64,000 bases of DNA from Candidatus Gastranaerophilales bacterium. GTDB lineage: Bacteria; Cyanobacteriota; Vampirovibrionia; Gastranaerophilales; Gastranaerophilaceae. Every line of letters begins with the position of its first letter. The stretch's first letter is position 1. Shown one piece after another: positions 7,098 through 16,402 of the stretch. Both the position numbers and the translations under genes were made by a program. The stretch is taken from NCBI GenBank assembly GCA_900770525.1, contig CAAHDT010000001.1, positions 1 through 64,000 on the forward strand, given 5' to 3'. Under the pieces are notes generated by a model. It ran no database searches. It had not been told where the DNA came from and was given only the letters and a program-made list of their open reading frames with translations.

Positions 7098-8273
7098 ATG
7101 GAAAATATTAACGAAACTTTTAATGAAACCAAACCTCAAATATGGTTAAATACAGCTCATTTTGTAAATGATATTTATACAGGCATGTTAAACCCGATTA
7201 TGCCGTTTGTTGCAATGAAATTAGGAATTACAATGGCGATTGCAACGATTGTATTGAGTTTGTCGCATATATGTGCATCTTTATTGCAGCCGATTTTCGG
7301 ATTTTTTGCTGATAATATGCGAAAAAGAACTTTTATTTTCTGGGGGCTTTTATCAACTGCCACATTCATTTCTATCGCACCGAGTGTTAATCATTTGATT
7401 CCGTTGATAGTTTTTGTAATATTAGGAAGTTTAGGCTCAAGCTTATTTCATCCACAGGCATTAGGTTTCGTTGTTAAATTTTCTAAAAAAGAAAATATTT
7501 CTAAATACATGGGAATATTTATGGGATGCGGAACAATTGGTTTTGCTCTTGGTCCAATTGCATCTTCCGGAATTACCCAATTCTTAGGGTTACACAGAAT
7601 GCCATTTTTAGCAATTTTAGGTATTATGGTTGCGGCATTGATGTTTTTGTTTGTACCAAAAACCACTTACGCATCTGCAAATAAATCTCAAAAAGATTTT
7701 GTTGAAACATTTAAAACAATTTTATCCAATAGAAAACTAAACTTGTTAAATGTTATTGCAATGCTGAAGACTCTTGTAACAACATCTTCTTGTATATTGT
7801 TACCGTTTTTGTGGAAAGATTTAGGACATGATCCGTTTTATATCGGCTTTGCATTATTTGCTTTCAATTTTGCAGGTGGATTAGGAGCTTTTATTAGTCG
7901 AAAATTTGAACTTAAGGTTGGAACCGAAAAAGTATTTTATTTTTCAATGATGTTAACTTTCCCAATGATGATTATATTTATGCTTACTTATAAAGTACAT
8001 CCGACATTTGCTCTTATTACATTTATTTTAATGGGATTAATTCAATGGATGGCAGTACCTGTGACAATGGTAATGGCACAAAGTGTTTTACCTGAGTATA
8101 AAAGTATTATTGGTGGGTTCATAAACGGTTTTTCTTGGGGTGTAGTTGCAATTGCAATGACAGTAATCGGTTTTATTGCACAAGCAAAGGGGATTATTCC
8201 GGTATTATTAGTTGTGTCGGCAATTCCTGCCATATTATCTTACCCGATTGTGAAAAAATTATTTAGTTTATAG
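7098..8273 (+). CDS. MFS transporter, fosmidomycin-resistance-like
   Basis: 391 residues with about 12 hydrophobic segments. The N-terminal NTAHFVNDIYTGMLNPIMP and the following GxxADxxRKR-type loop (FFADNMRKRTF) resemble the Fsr branch of drug and small-molecule efflux proteins. The substrate is unknown. There is no Shine-Dalgarno sequence, and a TGTGCTAATAT extended -10 box ends seven bases before the ATG, so the message is probably leaderless. The membrane topology supports this start over later ones. Confidence 0.8.
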   Translation: MENINETFNETKPQIWLNTAHFVNDIYTGMLNPIMPFVAMKLGITMAIATIVLSLSHICASLLQPIFGFFADNMRKRTFIFWGLLSTATFISIAPSVNHLIPLIVFVILGSLGSSLFHPQALGFVVKFSKKENISKYMGIFMGCGTIGFALGPIASSGITQFLGLHRMPFLAILGIMVAALMFLFVPKTTYASANKSQKDFVETFKTILSNRKLNLLNVIAMLKTLVTTSSCILLPFLWKDLGHDPFYIGFALFAFNFAGGLGAFISRKFELKVGTEKVFYFSMMLTFPMMIIFMLTYKVHPTFALITFILMGLIQWMAVPVTMVMAQSVLPEYKSIIGGFINGFSWGVVAIAMTVIGFIAQAKGIIPVLLVVSAIPAILSYPIVKKLFSL

Positions 8274-8315
8274 GGAGCATGCCAGCAAGTAGATATAAAA
8301 CTTGCAAGATGACAT

Positions 8316-8453
8316 TTATTTTATTGCAACTTGAACATTAAACATAAATCCCCAACCGACTCTACCACCTGTTCTTATAATATTTTCGGCAAAACATGTG
8401 ACGCGTTCGCTTACTTGTTTTCTTATCCCCGCACCAAATTGTGCCCATGTGTT
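8316..8453 (-). pseudogene. Remnant of an autotransporter-type outer-membrane barrel
   Basis: No start codon, but about 45 codons read sensibly on the minus strand: TWAQFGAGIRKQVSERV, then TGGRVGWGFMFNVQVAIK and a stop. This alternating pattern with TGG...GWG and a final beta strand is how autotransporter barrels end. No upstream part of such a gene is present; a terminator and a tRNA follow. It is probably a decayed fragment left by deletion or recombination. Confidence 0.45.
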
Positions 8454-8484
8454 GAGTATACATATTATTCTGAAAAATAATCCA

Positions 8485-8511
8485 CTAAAAAAGGAGGTCT
8501 GATGACCTCCT
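8485..8511 (-). terminator. Terminator downstream of tRNA-Leu(TAA)
   Basis: aggaggtc pairs with gacctcct; read on the minus strand the hairpin is followed by TTTTTTAG. Confidence 0.7.
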
Positions 8512-8517
8512 AGAAAA

Positions 8518-8604
8518 TGCCCTTGGCCAGACTTGAACTGGCACCGAGGTTGAGCCCCGATTGGATTTTAAGTCCAACGCGTCTACCGATTCCGCCACAA
8601 GGGC
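8518..8604 (-). tRNA. tRNA-Leu, anticodon TAA
   Basis: Acceptor GCCCTTG pairs with CAAGGGC, with discriminator A and no encoded CCA. The anticodon stem TTGGA/TCCAA holds the loop CTTAAAA, giving TAA. The long variable arm and the T arm with GTTCAAG are present, as expected of a class II leucine tRNA. Confidence 0.95.
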
Positions 8605-8695
8605 AAGCACACTATTTATTCTATTAAAAACATTTTTAATTGTCAATCATAAAATTTGAATAATATACATGCCTCTTTACTACATTTGTTATTTT

Positions 8696-8704
8696 TGCTA
8701 AAAT
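8696..8704 (+). promoter_or_regulatory. Extended -10 promoter of the PerM-type gene
   Basis: TGCTAAAAT (TG-n-TAAAAT) about 22 bases before the ATG at 8727. The sequence gctaaaatttagct here is nearly the same as gctaatatttagct before the MFS gene at 7098. Confidence 0.5.
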
Positions 8705-8726
8705 TTAGCTTAGAAAAGAGGGATAT

Positions 8727-9767
8727 ATGTTAAAACGTTTATTTACATTTAAAAATGTTATTTTCTTGATTTTAGTCGGTATTTTACTGTTAATATTGCC
8801 TAAAATTGTAAATATTTTGCTCTTGTTTTTTGCGGCTTTCGTAATTGCTTGTGCATTAAATCCGTTTGTAAATAAACTTCAAAAGCATGTTAGCCGAACT
8901 GTTGCATCACTAATAGCAGTTCTTTGCAGTTGTATTGCAATTTTCATGTTATTCTTCCCGATTTTAATAATGACATACAAAGAAATAAGTAACTTTTTGG
9001 TTAATTTACCAGAAAAAATTATATCTTTGTTTAACTTCTTAAATTCTACGACCGTTTTTGGACAAAAACTAGCAGATATTATTACGATTAATAGTATATT
9101 TACCAATAAAACCGATTTAGCCGGTAATTTAGTAAATCAATCATGGACTTTTACTCTTGGAATTTTCGAAGTTGCAGTTATCGCTGTTGCTTTGATGATG
9201 ATTGTTTATTATCTATTGGTTGATAAGGCTTATTTAAGAGAAAAGTTTTTGGAATTTTTCCCTCAGGATATCAAAATTAAAGCCAGTCAGATATTAACAA
9301 CTATAAGTAACAAAGTTGGTGGATATGTTGGAGCTCAAATATTATCAATGGCTGCAGTCGGCATTATGACTACAATATTTTTATTCATAATGGGGGTTGA
9401 GTATTCTTTGTTACTCGGTTTAATTACCGGAATTCTTGATATTGTACCGATTGTAGGACCTACAATTGCACTTTCTGTTATATTGTTGGTTGCTTATCCG
9501 TTTGGAATTGGTAAAGCTATTCTAATAATTGCATTATTCTTACTTGTTCAGCAGCTTTCTAATTACATTGTGCGTCCTATTGTTTTTGGCAAATACATGG
9601 AACTTCACCCACTAATGATATTCTTAGCTTTGTTCTTAGCTCAACAATTTTTAGGATTTTGGGGGGTAATTCTATCACCTGCAATTGCCGCTACTGTATG
9701 CGTGCTGGTTGACGAGCTGTATTTAACTCCTATAAATGAAAAATACGAGGCAGAAGAACATGAATAA
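8727..9767 (+). CDS. AI-2E/PerM family membrane permease
   Basis: 346 residues with paired N-terminal hydrophobic segments, a soluble middle, then closely spaced helices; GLITGILDIVPIVGPTIAL and the later NYIVRPIVFGK are hallmarks of the family. Members have been linked to autoinducer-2 export or sodium/proton exchange, so the substrate cannot be fixed. AAAAGAGGG precedes the ATG. The 3' end overlaps the start of the next gene by eight bases, suggesting co-transcription. Confidence 0.85.
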   Translation: MLKRLFTFKNVIFLILVGILLLILPKIVNILLLFFAAFVIACALNPFVNKLQKHVSRTVASLIAVLCSCIAIFMLFFPILIMTYKEISNFLVNLPEKIISLFNFLNSTTVFGQKLADIITINSIFTNKTDLAGNLVNQSWTFTLGIFEVAVIAVALMMIVYYLLVDKAYLREKFLEFFPQDIKIKASQILTTISNKVGGYVGAQILSMAAVGIMTTIFLFIMGVEYSLLLGLITGILDIVPIVGPTIALSVILLVAYPFGIGKAILIIALFLLVQQLSNYIVRPIVFGKYMELHPLMIFLALFLAQQFLGFWGVILSPAIAATVCVLVDELYLTPINEKYEAEEHE

Positions 9768-11304
9768 TTCGGAATTGTTTTTATATAATCCGATTAACGA
9801 AAACGATTCTGAATGTAATATATGGATGGCTTTCCCAGGACCAGAGAGTTTTGCAATGGCATCTTTAGGGTATTTGTGGCTTTATAAGACTTTGGATGAG
9901 ATGGCGGGAGTAAAAGCTGAAAGAATTTATCAAGATAGCACCTCAACGAAATTACGAATGGAAGATATTGACCTTATAGCGTTTTCTTTCTCATTTGATA
10001 CTGATTTTTTAGCAATATTTGAAATGTTAAAAAGATACAATATTCCCCTCAAATTCTCTGAACGCTCCGAGGATTACCCGCTAATATTTGCAGGTGGTCC
10101 TGTTATTACTTCAAATCCAACTCCATATTCACAAATTTTTGATTTTTTTGTATTAGGAGATGGAGAAGATATTACAGGTAAAATTGTCGAAGTTTATAAA
10201 GAATTCAAAAACGACTCAAAAAGCAGAATTTTGCAGGAATTATCAAAACTAGATGGTATATATGTTCCATCTATTCCTAGGGCTGTAAAAAAACTTACTA
10301 AAAGAATTTCCGAATGCATTTATACACCAATATTGAGTGACAAATCGTTTTTCCAAAATACATTTATCATTGAAATTGCAAGGGGATGTGCTAATCGTTG
10401 TGGATTTTGCATTGCATCTTATATAAATCTACCTTTTCGATTTTTGCCTTATGATGATATAATAAAAACTATTGATTTGGGACTTGAACACACAAATAAA
10501 TTGGCATTATTAGGGGCGCAACTTAGTGCTCATCCTCAGTTTGAACAAATTTGTGATTATATTTATGAGAAAATTCAAAACGGTGCTGAAATAGAAATGA
10601 GCGTATCGTCCTTAAGAGTTGATTCTATTACACCAAATATTTTAAAAACACTTATTGCATGTGGACAAAAAAATCTTACACTTGCAATTGAGGCAGGGAG
10701 TGAGCGACTAAGAAAAGTTATTAATAAAAATCTTACAAAAGAACAAATATTTAATGCGACCGAAATTGCTAAAAATGCAGGGCTTAGAGGGTTTAAGTTC
10801 TATGGAATGCTTGGAATTCCGACTGAAACATATGATGATTTAGATGAGATGATAAATCTCGCAAAAGAACTGAAACATTGTTATAAAGGATTCGATATTT
10901 CGTTTGGTTTTTCAACTTTTGTACCAAAAGCCAATACTCCTTTTCAGTGGTGTGGTCGAGAAAGTACAAAACTTTTAGAAAAAAAAGCGGAATATATCAA
11001 AAAAGAAATGCATAAAATTGGAGTAACAGCAACAGTATCTAGCCCAAAGTGGGATTATTGGCAGGCTGTTTTATCTCGAGGGGATGAGTCATTATGCGAT
11101 TACCTTATTGAGGTGGAAAATCTTGGCGGTAAACTTGGAGCATTTAAACAAGCCGCAAAAAAATTAGGCATAGATACAGATTATTATGCATGCCAAAATT
11201 GGACTTTGGAACAAAAACTCCCTTGGGATTTTATAGATATTAGACCGGCTAAAGACTTTTTGATTAAAGAAAACCAAAGACTACTCAATATAATGACAGA
11301 TTAA
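9760..11304 (+). CDS. B12-binding-type radical SAM protein of unknown substrate
   Basis: 514 residues. The first 200 resemble the B12-binding-like Rossmann domain that precedes many radical SAM domains (FSFSFDTDFLAIFEMLKRY, FAGGPVITSNPTPYSQIFD, FVLGDGED). The SAM cluster motif is RGCANRCGFC. The later part contains EAGSERLRKVINKN and FGFSTFVPKANTPFQW, as in the TIGR03960-like group of uncharacterised proteins. The ATG at 9760 is preferred over an in-frame ATG at 9736 because a GAGG precedes it. The start overlaps the permease gene. Confidence 0.75.
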   Translation: MNNSELFLYNPINENDSECNIWMAFPGPESFAMASLGYLWLYKTLDEMAGVKAERIYQDSTSTKLRMEDIDLIAFSFSFDTDFLAIFEMLKRYNIPLKFSERSEDYPLIFAGGPVITSNPTPYSQIFDFFVLGDGEDITGKIVEVYKEFKNDSKSRILQELSKLDGIYVPSIPRAVKKLTKRISECIYTPILSDKSFFQNTFIIEIARGCANRCGFCIASYINLPFRFLPYDDIIKTIDLGLEHTNKLALLGAQLSAHPQFEQICDYIYEKIQNGAEIEMSVSSLRVDSITPNILKTLIACGQKNLTLAIEAGSERLRKVINKNLTKEQIFNATEIAKNAGLRGFKFYGMLGIPTETYDDLDEMINLAKELKHCYKGFDISFGFSTFVPKANTPFQWCGRESTKLLEKKAEYIKKEMHKIGVTATVSSPKWDYWQAVLSRGDESLCDYLIEVENLGGKLGAFKQAAKKLGIDTDYYACQNWTLEQKLPWDFIDIRPAKDFLIKENQRLLNIMTD

Positions 11305-11311
11305 GGATTTA

Positions 11312-11320
11312 TGCTATAAT
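11312..11320 (+). promoter_or_regulatory. Extended -10 promoter of the fic gene
   Basis: TGCTATAAT, with the ribosome-binding site AAGAGG beginning about seven bases later, implying a very short leader. Confidence 0.6.
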
Positions 11321-11337
11321 TCAAACAAGAGGTATTT

Positions 11338-11943
11338 ATGGTATTAGAGAACAAACTTGGGATTACAAATTCAGCAGAGTTGGCAAAAGAAGAAGAAAAA
11401 CTAAGCAAAACTAAAGCAAAAGAATTGTTCGAAAAAAGACTTTTTGATAGCTTGAAAGTTGGCACTTTTTCATCCCTTTCATACATTCATCATTTTTTAT
11501 TTTCTGACATATATGATTTTGCAGGTAAAATAAGGAAAGTAAATATTGCAAAAGGGAATTTTCGTTTTGCACCTGCATTGTACCTTGAACAAGCACTTAA
11601 GCAAATTGAAAAAATGCCTCAAAATACATTTGAAGAAATTATAGACAAGTATGTTGAAATGAATGTAGCCCACCCATTCAGAGAAGGAAATGGGAGAAGT
11701 ACTCGAATTTGGCTTGATATAATTCTAAAAAAAGAATTAGGGAAAGTTGTTGATTGGAATAAAGTTGATAAAGAGGAATATCTTTCGGCAATGGAGCGTA
11801 GTCCGGTAAAAAGTACCGAGATAAAAGAGCTTTTAAAACAAGCATTATCTTCAGATATAAGCAACAGAGAAGTTTATATGAAAGGCATCGATGCAAGTTA
11901 CAACTACGAAGGATATTTTGCATACAAAACAGAAAAATTGTAA
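11338..11943 (+). CDS. Fic domain protein (protein AMPylase), class III with C-terminal inhibitory helix
   Basis: 201 residues. The catalytic Fic motif HPFREGNGRSTR is at H112-R123, complete with His, acidic residue, GNGR and second Arg, so AMP transfer to target proteins is expected. The C-terminus contains S187-YNY-E191-G192, matching the [S/T]xxxE[G/N] inhibitory motif placed at the C-terminus in class III enzymes such as Neisseria NmFic, where the glutamate blocks ATP gamma-phosphate binding. No separate antitoxin gene is adjacent, which fits self-inhibition. Targets are unknown. Confidence 0.88.
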   Translation: MVLENKLGITNSAELAKEEEKLSKTKAKELFEKRLFDSLKVGTFSSLSYIHHFLFSDIYDFAGKIRKVNIAKGNFRFAPALYLEQALKQIEKMPQNTFEEIIDKYVEMNVAHPFREGNGRSTRIWLDIILKKELGKVVDWNKVDKEEYLSAMERSPVKSTEIKELLKQALSSDISNREVYMKGIDASYNYEGYFAYKTEKL

Positions 11944-12035
11944 TAATAATACTTAAACCACATTCACACACTCAGTTATAACTATATTTTTAGTTACAAC
12001 TACGAAGCTTTTTATATTTTTTACTTAAATTTGAA

Positions 12036-12968
12036 CTACCCCATTTGGGCGTTAGCACCACTAACAACTTCAACAATCTCTTGAGTGATTGCAGCTTGAC
12101 GTGATTTGTTATACTCAATAGACAATGTTGCAATCATCTTTTCTGCATTTGTTGTAGCGGCTGACATTGCAGTCATTCTTGAAGCAAGTTCGCTCGCTTG
12201 CGCTTCTAATAATGACTGATAAATAATGTTTGTAATATACATTGGTACAATTTTTTGTAAAATATGATGTTTGTCAGGCTCAAATTCCATCAATGGATCA
12301 ATAATATTGTCATGCAAACGTTCATAATCTTCTGTTAATGATTTGAGTGGAAGAACTTCCCAATCCTCAACAAAATAACTCATCATGTTTTTAAATCTTG
12401 TTGTAACAATCTCAATTTTATCAATCTTGCCGTTAACAAAATAATCAGCCAAATCTTCAGTTACCAGTTTTGCACCCTCCGGTGACGGATTTGCAGCAAC
12501 ATTAAGGTAAGTTTTTACAATTTCACAATCATAATTTTTAATCTTACGTTTTAGAGCTGAAATACCTTTTTGACCAATTATGAAAAGATAAGTTTTAATT
12601 CCATTTGCAGAGTATTCTTCAACTTTTTTTATTGTCTTTTTTACAACATTAGCGTTGTAAGCTCCGGCTAACCCTTTATTAGAAGAGTTTACCAGCAAAC
12701 CTACACTCTTAATTTCTCGAACTTTTAATAATGCAGGATAATTATCAATAGCAGACTTAATTTTTAGTGTTGCTGCACTAAAATCTCCAACAGAAGATAA
12801 TAACTTCTTAAACATAGTGTTTAAATTCTGCGTGAATGGTCTTGAAGCTTTAACAGTACTTTCAGCTTTTTTAACCTTTGCAGCAGCAACCATCTTCATT
12901 GCTCTGGTGATTTTCTTTGTACTTTCTACACTCTGTATTCTGTTTTTTATATCTTTTAAATTTGCCAT
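12036..12968 (-). CDS. atpG: F-type ATP synthase gamma subunit
   Basis: 310 residues, the central rotor stalk. N-terminal KDIKNRIQSVESTKKITRAMKMVAAAK and C-terminal YNKSRQAAITQEIVEVVSGA are conserved helices. The long regulatory insertion found in gamma of photosynthetic cyanobacteria and chloroplasts is not evident between the LPL strand and the FEPD helix; the extra length seems to lie in the first third. It is the last gene of the operon a-c-b'-b-delta-alpha-gamma. Confidence 0.93.
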   Translation of the reverse strand: MANLKDIKNRIQSVESTKKITRAMKMVAAAKVKKAESTVKASRPFTQNLNTMFKKLLSSVGDFSAATLKIKSAIDNYPALLKVREIKSVGLLVNSSNKGLAGAYNANVVKKTIKKVEEYSANGIKTYLFIIGQKGISALKRKIKNYDCEIVKTYLNVAANPSPEGAKLVTEDLADYFVNGKIDKIEIVTTRFKNMMSYFVEDWEVLPLKSLTEDYERLHDNIIDPLMEFEPDKHHILQKIVPMYITNIIYQSLLEAQASELASRMTAMSAATTNAEKMIATLSIEYNKSRQAAITQEIVEVVSGANAQMG

Positions 12969-13055
12969 TTTATATTATCCTTTGAATTAAAAATCCAAAA
13001 CTTGTAATTATATTCTTGCAGAAGAGCGGAGAATAATATTCTCCGCTATCTTAAA

Positions 13056-14567
13056 CTAAAAAGTCTTTTTGAAAGTTGATATTGCATCTTTCAAAGCACC
13101 TTTATCATCATCAGACAAAGAGCCACCTTCATCTAATCTGTTCATCAAATCTTTCAAGTTTCCTTTCAAATAAGCGAACAAATCTTTTTTGAATCTGGCA
13201 ATATCAGAATTTGCAACATCATCTAACAAGCCTTCATTTGCTGCAAAAAGTATACTAACTTGTTCAGAAACGCTAAGTGGTGCATATTGAGGCTGTTTCA
13301 ATACTTCTGTCAACTTTTCACCACGCAATAACTGGTTCTTAGTTGCCTGATCCAAGTCAGATGCAAACTGTGCAAATGCTTCCAATTCTCTAAATTGAGC
13401 CAAATCAAGTCTTAATTTACCTGCAACTTGTTTAATAGCTTTTGTTTGAGCAGCACCACCAACACGAGATACTGAAATACCTGCGTTAATAGCCGGCCTT
13501 ACACCTGCGTTAAACAAATTTGACTCCAAGAAAATTTGACCGTCAGTAATTGAAATAACGTTAGTCGGAATATACGCTGAAACGTCACCTGCTTGAGTTT
13601 CAATAATAGGCAACGCAGTAATACTTCCCCCACCCAATTCGTCATTCAATTTAACCGCACGTTCAAGAAGTCTTGAGTGCAAATAGAATACATCACCAGG
13701 ATAAGCTTCACGTCCAGGCGGTCTTTTTAACAGCAAACTCATTGCACGGTAAGCCTGAGCGTGCTTACTCAAGTCATCATATACAATAAGAACATCTCGA
13801 CCTTGTTCCATAAACTCTTCACCAATAGCAACACCTGCAAAAGGTGCAATGTATTGAAGAGGGGCAGCTTCGTTTGCTGTAGCTGAAACAATGATAGAGT
13901 ATTCCATTGCTCCGTGTTCTTCTAATGTTTTAGCAATTTGAGCAACTGTAGATGCCTTCTGTCCGATTGCGACATAAATACAAATAACATTTTTGCCACG
14001 CTGGTTAATGATTGTATCCAATGCAATCGCAGTCTTACCTGTTTGTCTATCTCCAATAATTAACTCACGTTGTCCTCTTCCAATAGGAGTCAATGCATCA
14101 ATCGCTGTCAAACCTGTTTGTAACGGTTGATAAACGGAACGTCTTGTAACAATCCCCGGAGCAACACGTTCAATCGGACGAGTTTTTGAATATTCATATT
14201 CACCCTTTCCATCAAGAACTTTACCTGTCGGATCAACAATTCTTCCAATTAATCCATCCCCAACCGGAACAGATGCGATTTTTCCTGTCGTTTTAACTGT
14301 CATTCCTTCTTTAATTTGAGTATACTCACCAAGAACAACTACACCAACGTTATCTTCGTCAAGGTTCATTGTAATTCCAAGAGTATCTTTTCCGTCATCA
14401 AATACAACAAGCTCACTTGCCATTACGTTACGCAATCCGTAAACTCTGGCAATACCATCACCAATTTCTATTACACGACCGGTATTTGCAACTTCAGTTT
14501 GCAATTCGAAATTTTCGATTTTACTTCTGATTATAGAGCTTATTTCATCAGGTTTAATAACTGCCAT
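13056..14567 (-). CDS. atpA: F-type ATP synthase alpha subunit
   Basis: 503 residues, the non-catalytic nucleotide-binding subunit of F1. The Walker A motif GDRQTGKT, the segment VLIVYDDLSKHA and the C-terminal PAINAGISVSRVGG signature are all present. The beta and epsilon genes do not follow, as in cyanobacteria, where they form a separate operon. AAGAGG precedes the ATG. Confidence 0.97.
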   Translation of the reverse strand: MAVIKPDEISSIIRSKIENFELQTEVANTGRVIEIGDGIARVYGLRNVMASELVVFDDGKDTLGITMNLDEDNVGVVVLGEYTQIKEGMTVKTTGKIASVPVGDGLIGRIVDPTGKVLDGKGEYEYSKTRPIERVAPGIVTRRSVYQPLQTGLTAIDALTPIGRGQRELIIGDRQTGKTAIALDTIINQRGKNVICIYVAIGQKASTVAQIAKTLEEHGAMEYSIIVSATANEAAPLQYIAPFAGVAIGEEFMEQGRDVLIVYDDLSKHAQAYRAMSLLLKRPPGREAYPGDVFYLHSRLLERAVKLNDELGGGSITALPIIETQAGDVSAYIPTNVISITDGQIFLESNLFNAGVRPAINAGISVSRVGGAAQTKAIKQVAGKLRLDLAQFRELEAFAQFASDLDQATKNQLLRGEKLTEVLKQPQYAPLSVSEQVSILFAANEGLLDDVANSDIARFKKDLFAYLKGNLKDLMNRLDEGGSLSDDDKGALKDAISTFKKTF

Positions 14568-14585
14568 AATTTCCTCTTTCAGTTT

Positions 14586-15143
14586 CTACTTTAACATTAA
14601 ATCTTTACTCAATTTATCGATACGATTTTTCAAACTCATATCAATAACATTATCACCTATTTCTATTTTCAGACCGGCGAGTATTTCGCGGTCAACATTC
14701 CAATCAGCCTTAATATTTTTACCTAATTTTGCCCCTAGTTTTTGGACAATTCTAGATTTATACTCATCTTTTAAATCTATTGCCGAAACAACTGTCACTG
14801 CTTGAATATTATTTATTTCATCCAACTTAGTTACATAATCAGAACAGATTTCATCAAATTCCCCCATTCTTTTCTTAGTTATCAATATTTCTAAAAAAGT
14901 CAAAATGTGTGAATCGATATTGCCTGAAAATATATTTCTAATAATATCAATTTTAGACTCATCATCTATTGTCGGATTGTTCAACAATTTTCTCAAATCA
15001 TCAGATGCTTGTAATGTATCACTTATATCTCGCAAATTAGATAAAATAACATCATACGCAACCAGTCCGTCTTTTCCAATCTCGACTAGAGCCTCCGCAT
15101 AATTTTTTGCAGCTAATGAAATTTGTTCTACTGTTTTTCCCAT
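14586..15143 (-). CDS. atpH: F-type ATP synthase delta subunit
   Basis: 185 residues, the stator protein joining F1 to the b stalk. The helical N-terminal domain (AKNYAEALVEI) and the C-terminal LKIEIGDNVIDMSLKNRIDKL signature identify the OSCP/delta family. It lies between b and alpha, with two bases separating its start from the b stop, so translation is probably coupled. Confidence 0.92.
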   Translation of the reverse strand: MGKTVEQISLAAKNYAEALVEIGKDGLVAYDVILSNLRDISDTLQASDDLRKLLNNPTIDDESKIDIIRNIFSGNIDSHILTFLEILITKKRMGEFDEICSDYVTKLDEINNIQAVTVVSAIDLKDEYKSRIVQKLGAKLGKNIKADWNVDREILAGLKIEIGDNVIDMSLKNRIDKLSKDLMLK

Positions 15144-15145
15144 AA

Positions 15146-15655
15146 TTAAATATTCACCTTGTCTAATTCTTCTATTCCTTCTTCAATATATTTATCTTGA
15201 AGTTCCGGTTCATTATCAAGTCTGAGCTTGATATATTTTTCAGCCAAAATAATAGAAGATTTTGTTGTTTTGTCAGTTAACTCGGTAATAAGAGTTTTTT
15301 TCTCAGCCTCAACGACCTTTTCTACGTTGTGCTCTATTTGTGTTACTTTTCTGCTTGTATTTTCAGAAATTGAGTCCGCTACATTCTCAGCTTGACGAGT
15401 CGCCAGAGCTAATCTTTCGGAAACCTCATCTTCAATATGTTCTATTTTAGATTTAGCATCGTCATAATACGTTTTAGCTTTTTCTTTAGCATTTTTAGCG
15501 TTTTCTATTGCATTAACAATATTATCTTTTAGTTTTGCAGCAGCTTCCGAAACCTTCAATTTCTGCATAACAATTACTAAAATGACTAATAATACAATGA
15601 AATTGAACGTATTTGACTCAACTATTAATTTCCAAAAATTAAATAACTCGTTCAT
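15146..15655 (-). CDS. atpF: F-type ATP synthase subunit b
   Basis: 169 residues: one N-terminal membrane segment (about 15-31) followed by a long charged helix (KDNIVNAIENAKNAKEKAKTYYDDAKSK). It is the second of two adjacent b-type genes; paired b and b' stalk proteins are typical of cyanobacteria and chloroplasts. Its start shares one base with the stop of b'. Confidence 0.85.
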   Translation of the reverse strand: MNELFNFWKLIVESNTFNFIVLLVILVIVMQKLKVSEAAAKLKDNIVNAIENAKNAKEKAKTYYDDAKSKIEHIEDEVSERLALATRQAENVADSISENTSRKVTQIEHNVEKVVEAEKKTLITELTDKTTKSSIILAEKYIKLRLDNEPELQDKYIEEGIEELDKVNI

Positions 15656-16113
15656 TACTTGACTCCCTCAAGAATGTTTGCATCCTGAATTTTAACATCC
15701 ATACCTAAAACCTTTGAGGAAATACTCTCTGCTAACCCTAAAATTTTAGAATCCAAAACAGGCATAGCTTCCTCTTTTTCTTTAAGTAATTCGTTTTTCT
15801 GAGCTTGAATTTCGGCAGAAGACTTTTGTACTGCTTGTGATGTTAAATCTTTAGCCTTAAGATTTTCCGCCTCAATTTTGTCTGATATTAATTTTCTGGA
15901 CTTATGCTCAACATCAGACATACGCTCATCTCGTTCTCTCAAAATACTGTCGGCATTGTCATTTAATTGCTTTGCATCATTATAATTTGCATCCAAAAGC
16001 TCTTTTCTCTGCCCGATAATCTTGGTTAAAGGTGCATAGAAAATCTTGTTCATTATAAAAACGAACACCAAAAAACTTATAACTGATACGAAAAATGTTG
16101 CATTAAATTCCAT
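15655..16113 (-). CDS. atpF2: F-type ATP synthase subunit b'
   Basis: 152 residues, with an N-terminal membrane helix (about 6-25) and the conserved FYAPLTKIIGQRKELLD, followed by a charged coiled coil. The position between c and b matches the cyanobacterial b' gene. The two b-type proteins would form a heterodimeric stator. Confidence 0.85.
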   Translation of the reverse strand: MEFNATFFVSVISFLVFVFIMNKIFYAPLTKIIGQRKELLDANYNDAKQLNDNADSILRERDERMSDVEHKSRKLISDKIEAENLKAKDLTSQAVQKSSAEIQAQKNELLKEKEEAMPVLDSKILGLAESISSKVLGMDVKIQDANILEGVK

Positions 16114-16132
16114 GACTCACTCCGATTAATAA

Positions 16133-16360
16133 CTACTTGCCTAACAACATGAAAGCAACAACGAATGCATACAATGCACAAGCTTCTGAAAGAGCTGCAC
16201 CTAGTAGGAAGAAACCAAAAGCTTTACCAGCAATTTCCGGTTGACGAGAAACAGCATCCATCAAACCTTTTGTTGCAAAACCAATACCAAGTCCGGCACC
16301 GATTGCACCAAAACCGATTGCAATACCTGCACCTAATTGAGCTAATTGTAAATGTTCCAT
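16133..16360 (-). CDS. atpE: F-type ATP synthase subunit c
   Basis: 75 residues, two membrane helices joined by the polar loop SRQPE. The ion-binding glutamate is in ALSEACALYAF. The first helix has GLGIGFATKG where sodium-type rings have a glutamine (GQG), and the residue after the glutamate is Ala rather than Ser, so the ring is probably proton-coupled. ATAAGGAG precedes the ATG. Confidence 0.96.
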   Translation of the reverse strand: MEHLQLAQLGAGIAIGFGAIGAGLGIGFATKGLMDAVSRQPEIAGKAFGFFLLGAALSEACALYAFVVAFMLLGK

Positions 16361-16402
16361 AATTTTTCTCCTTATAATTGAATAATAACTAAAAACTTTA
16401 TA

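Noticed and set aside
6932..7127. A second open frame in the same gap with a hydrophobic stretch (SLLLISIIFLMVFILL)
   Set aside because: No start codon, and it runs through the terminator and into the MFS gene.
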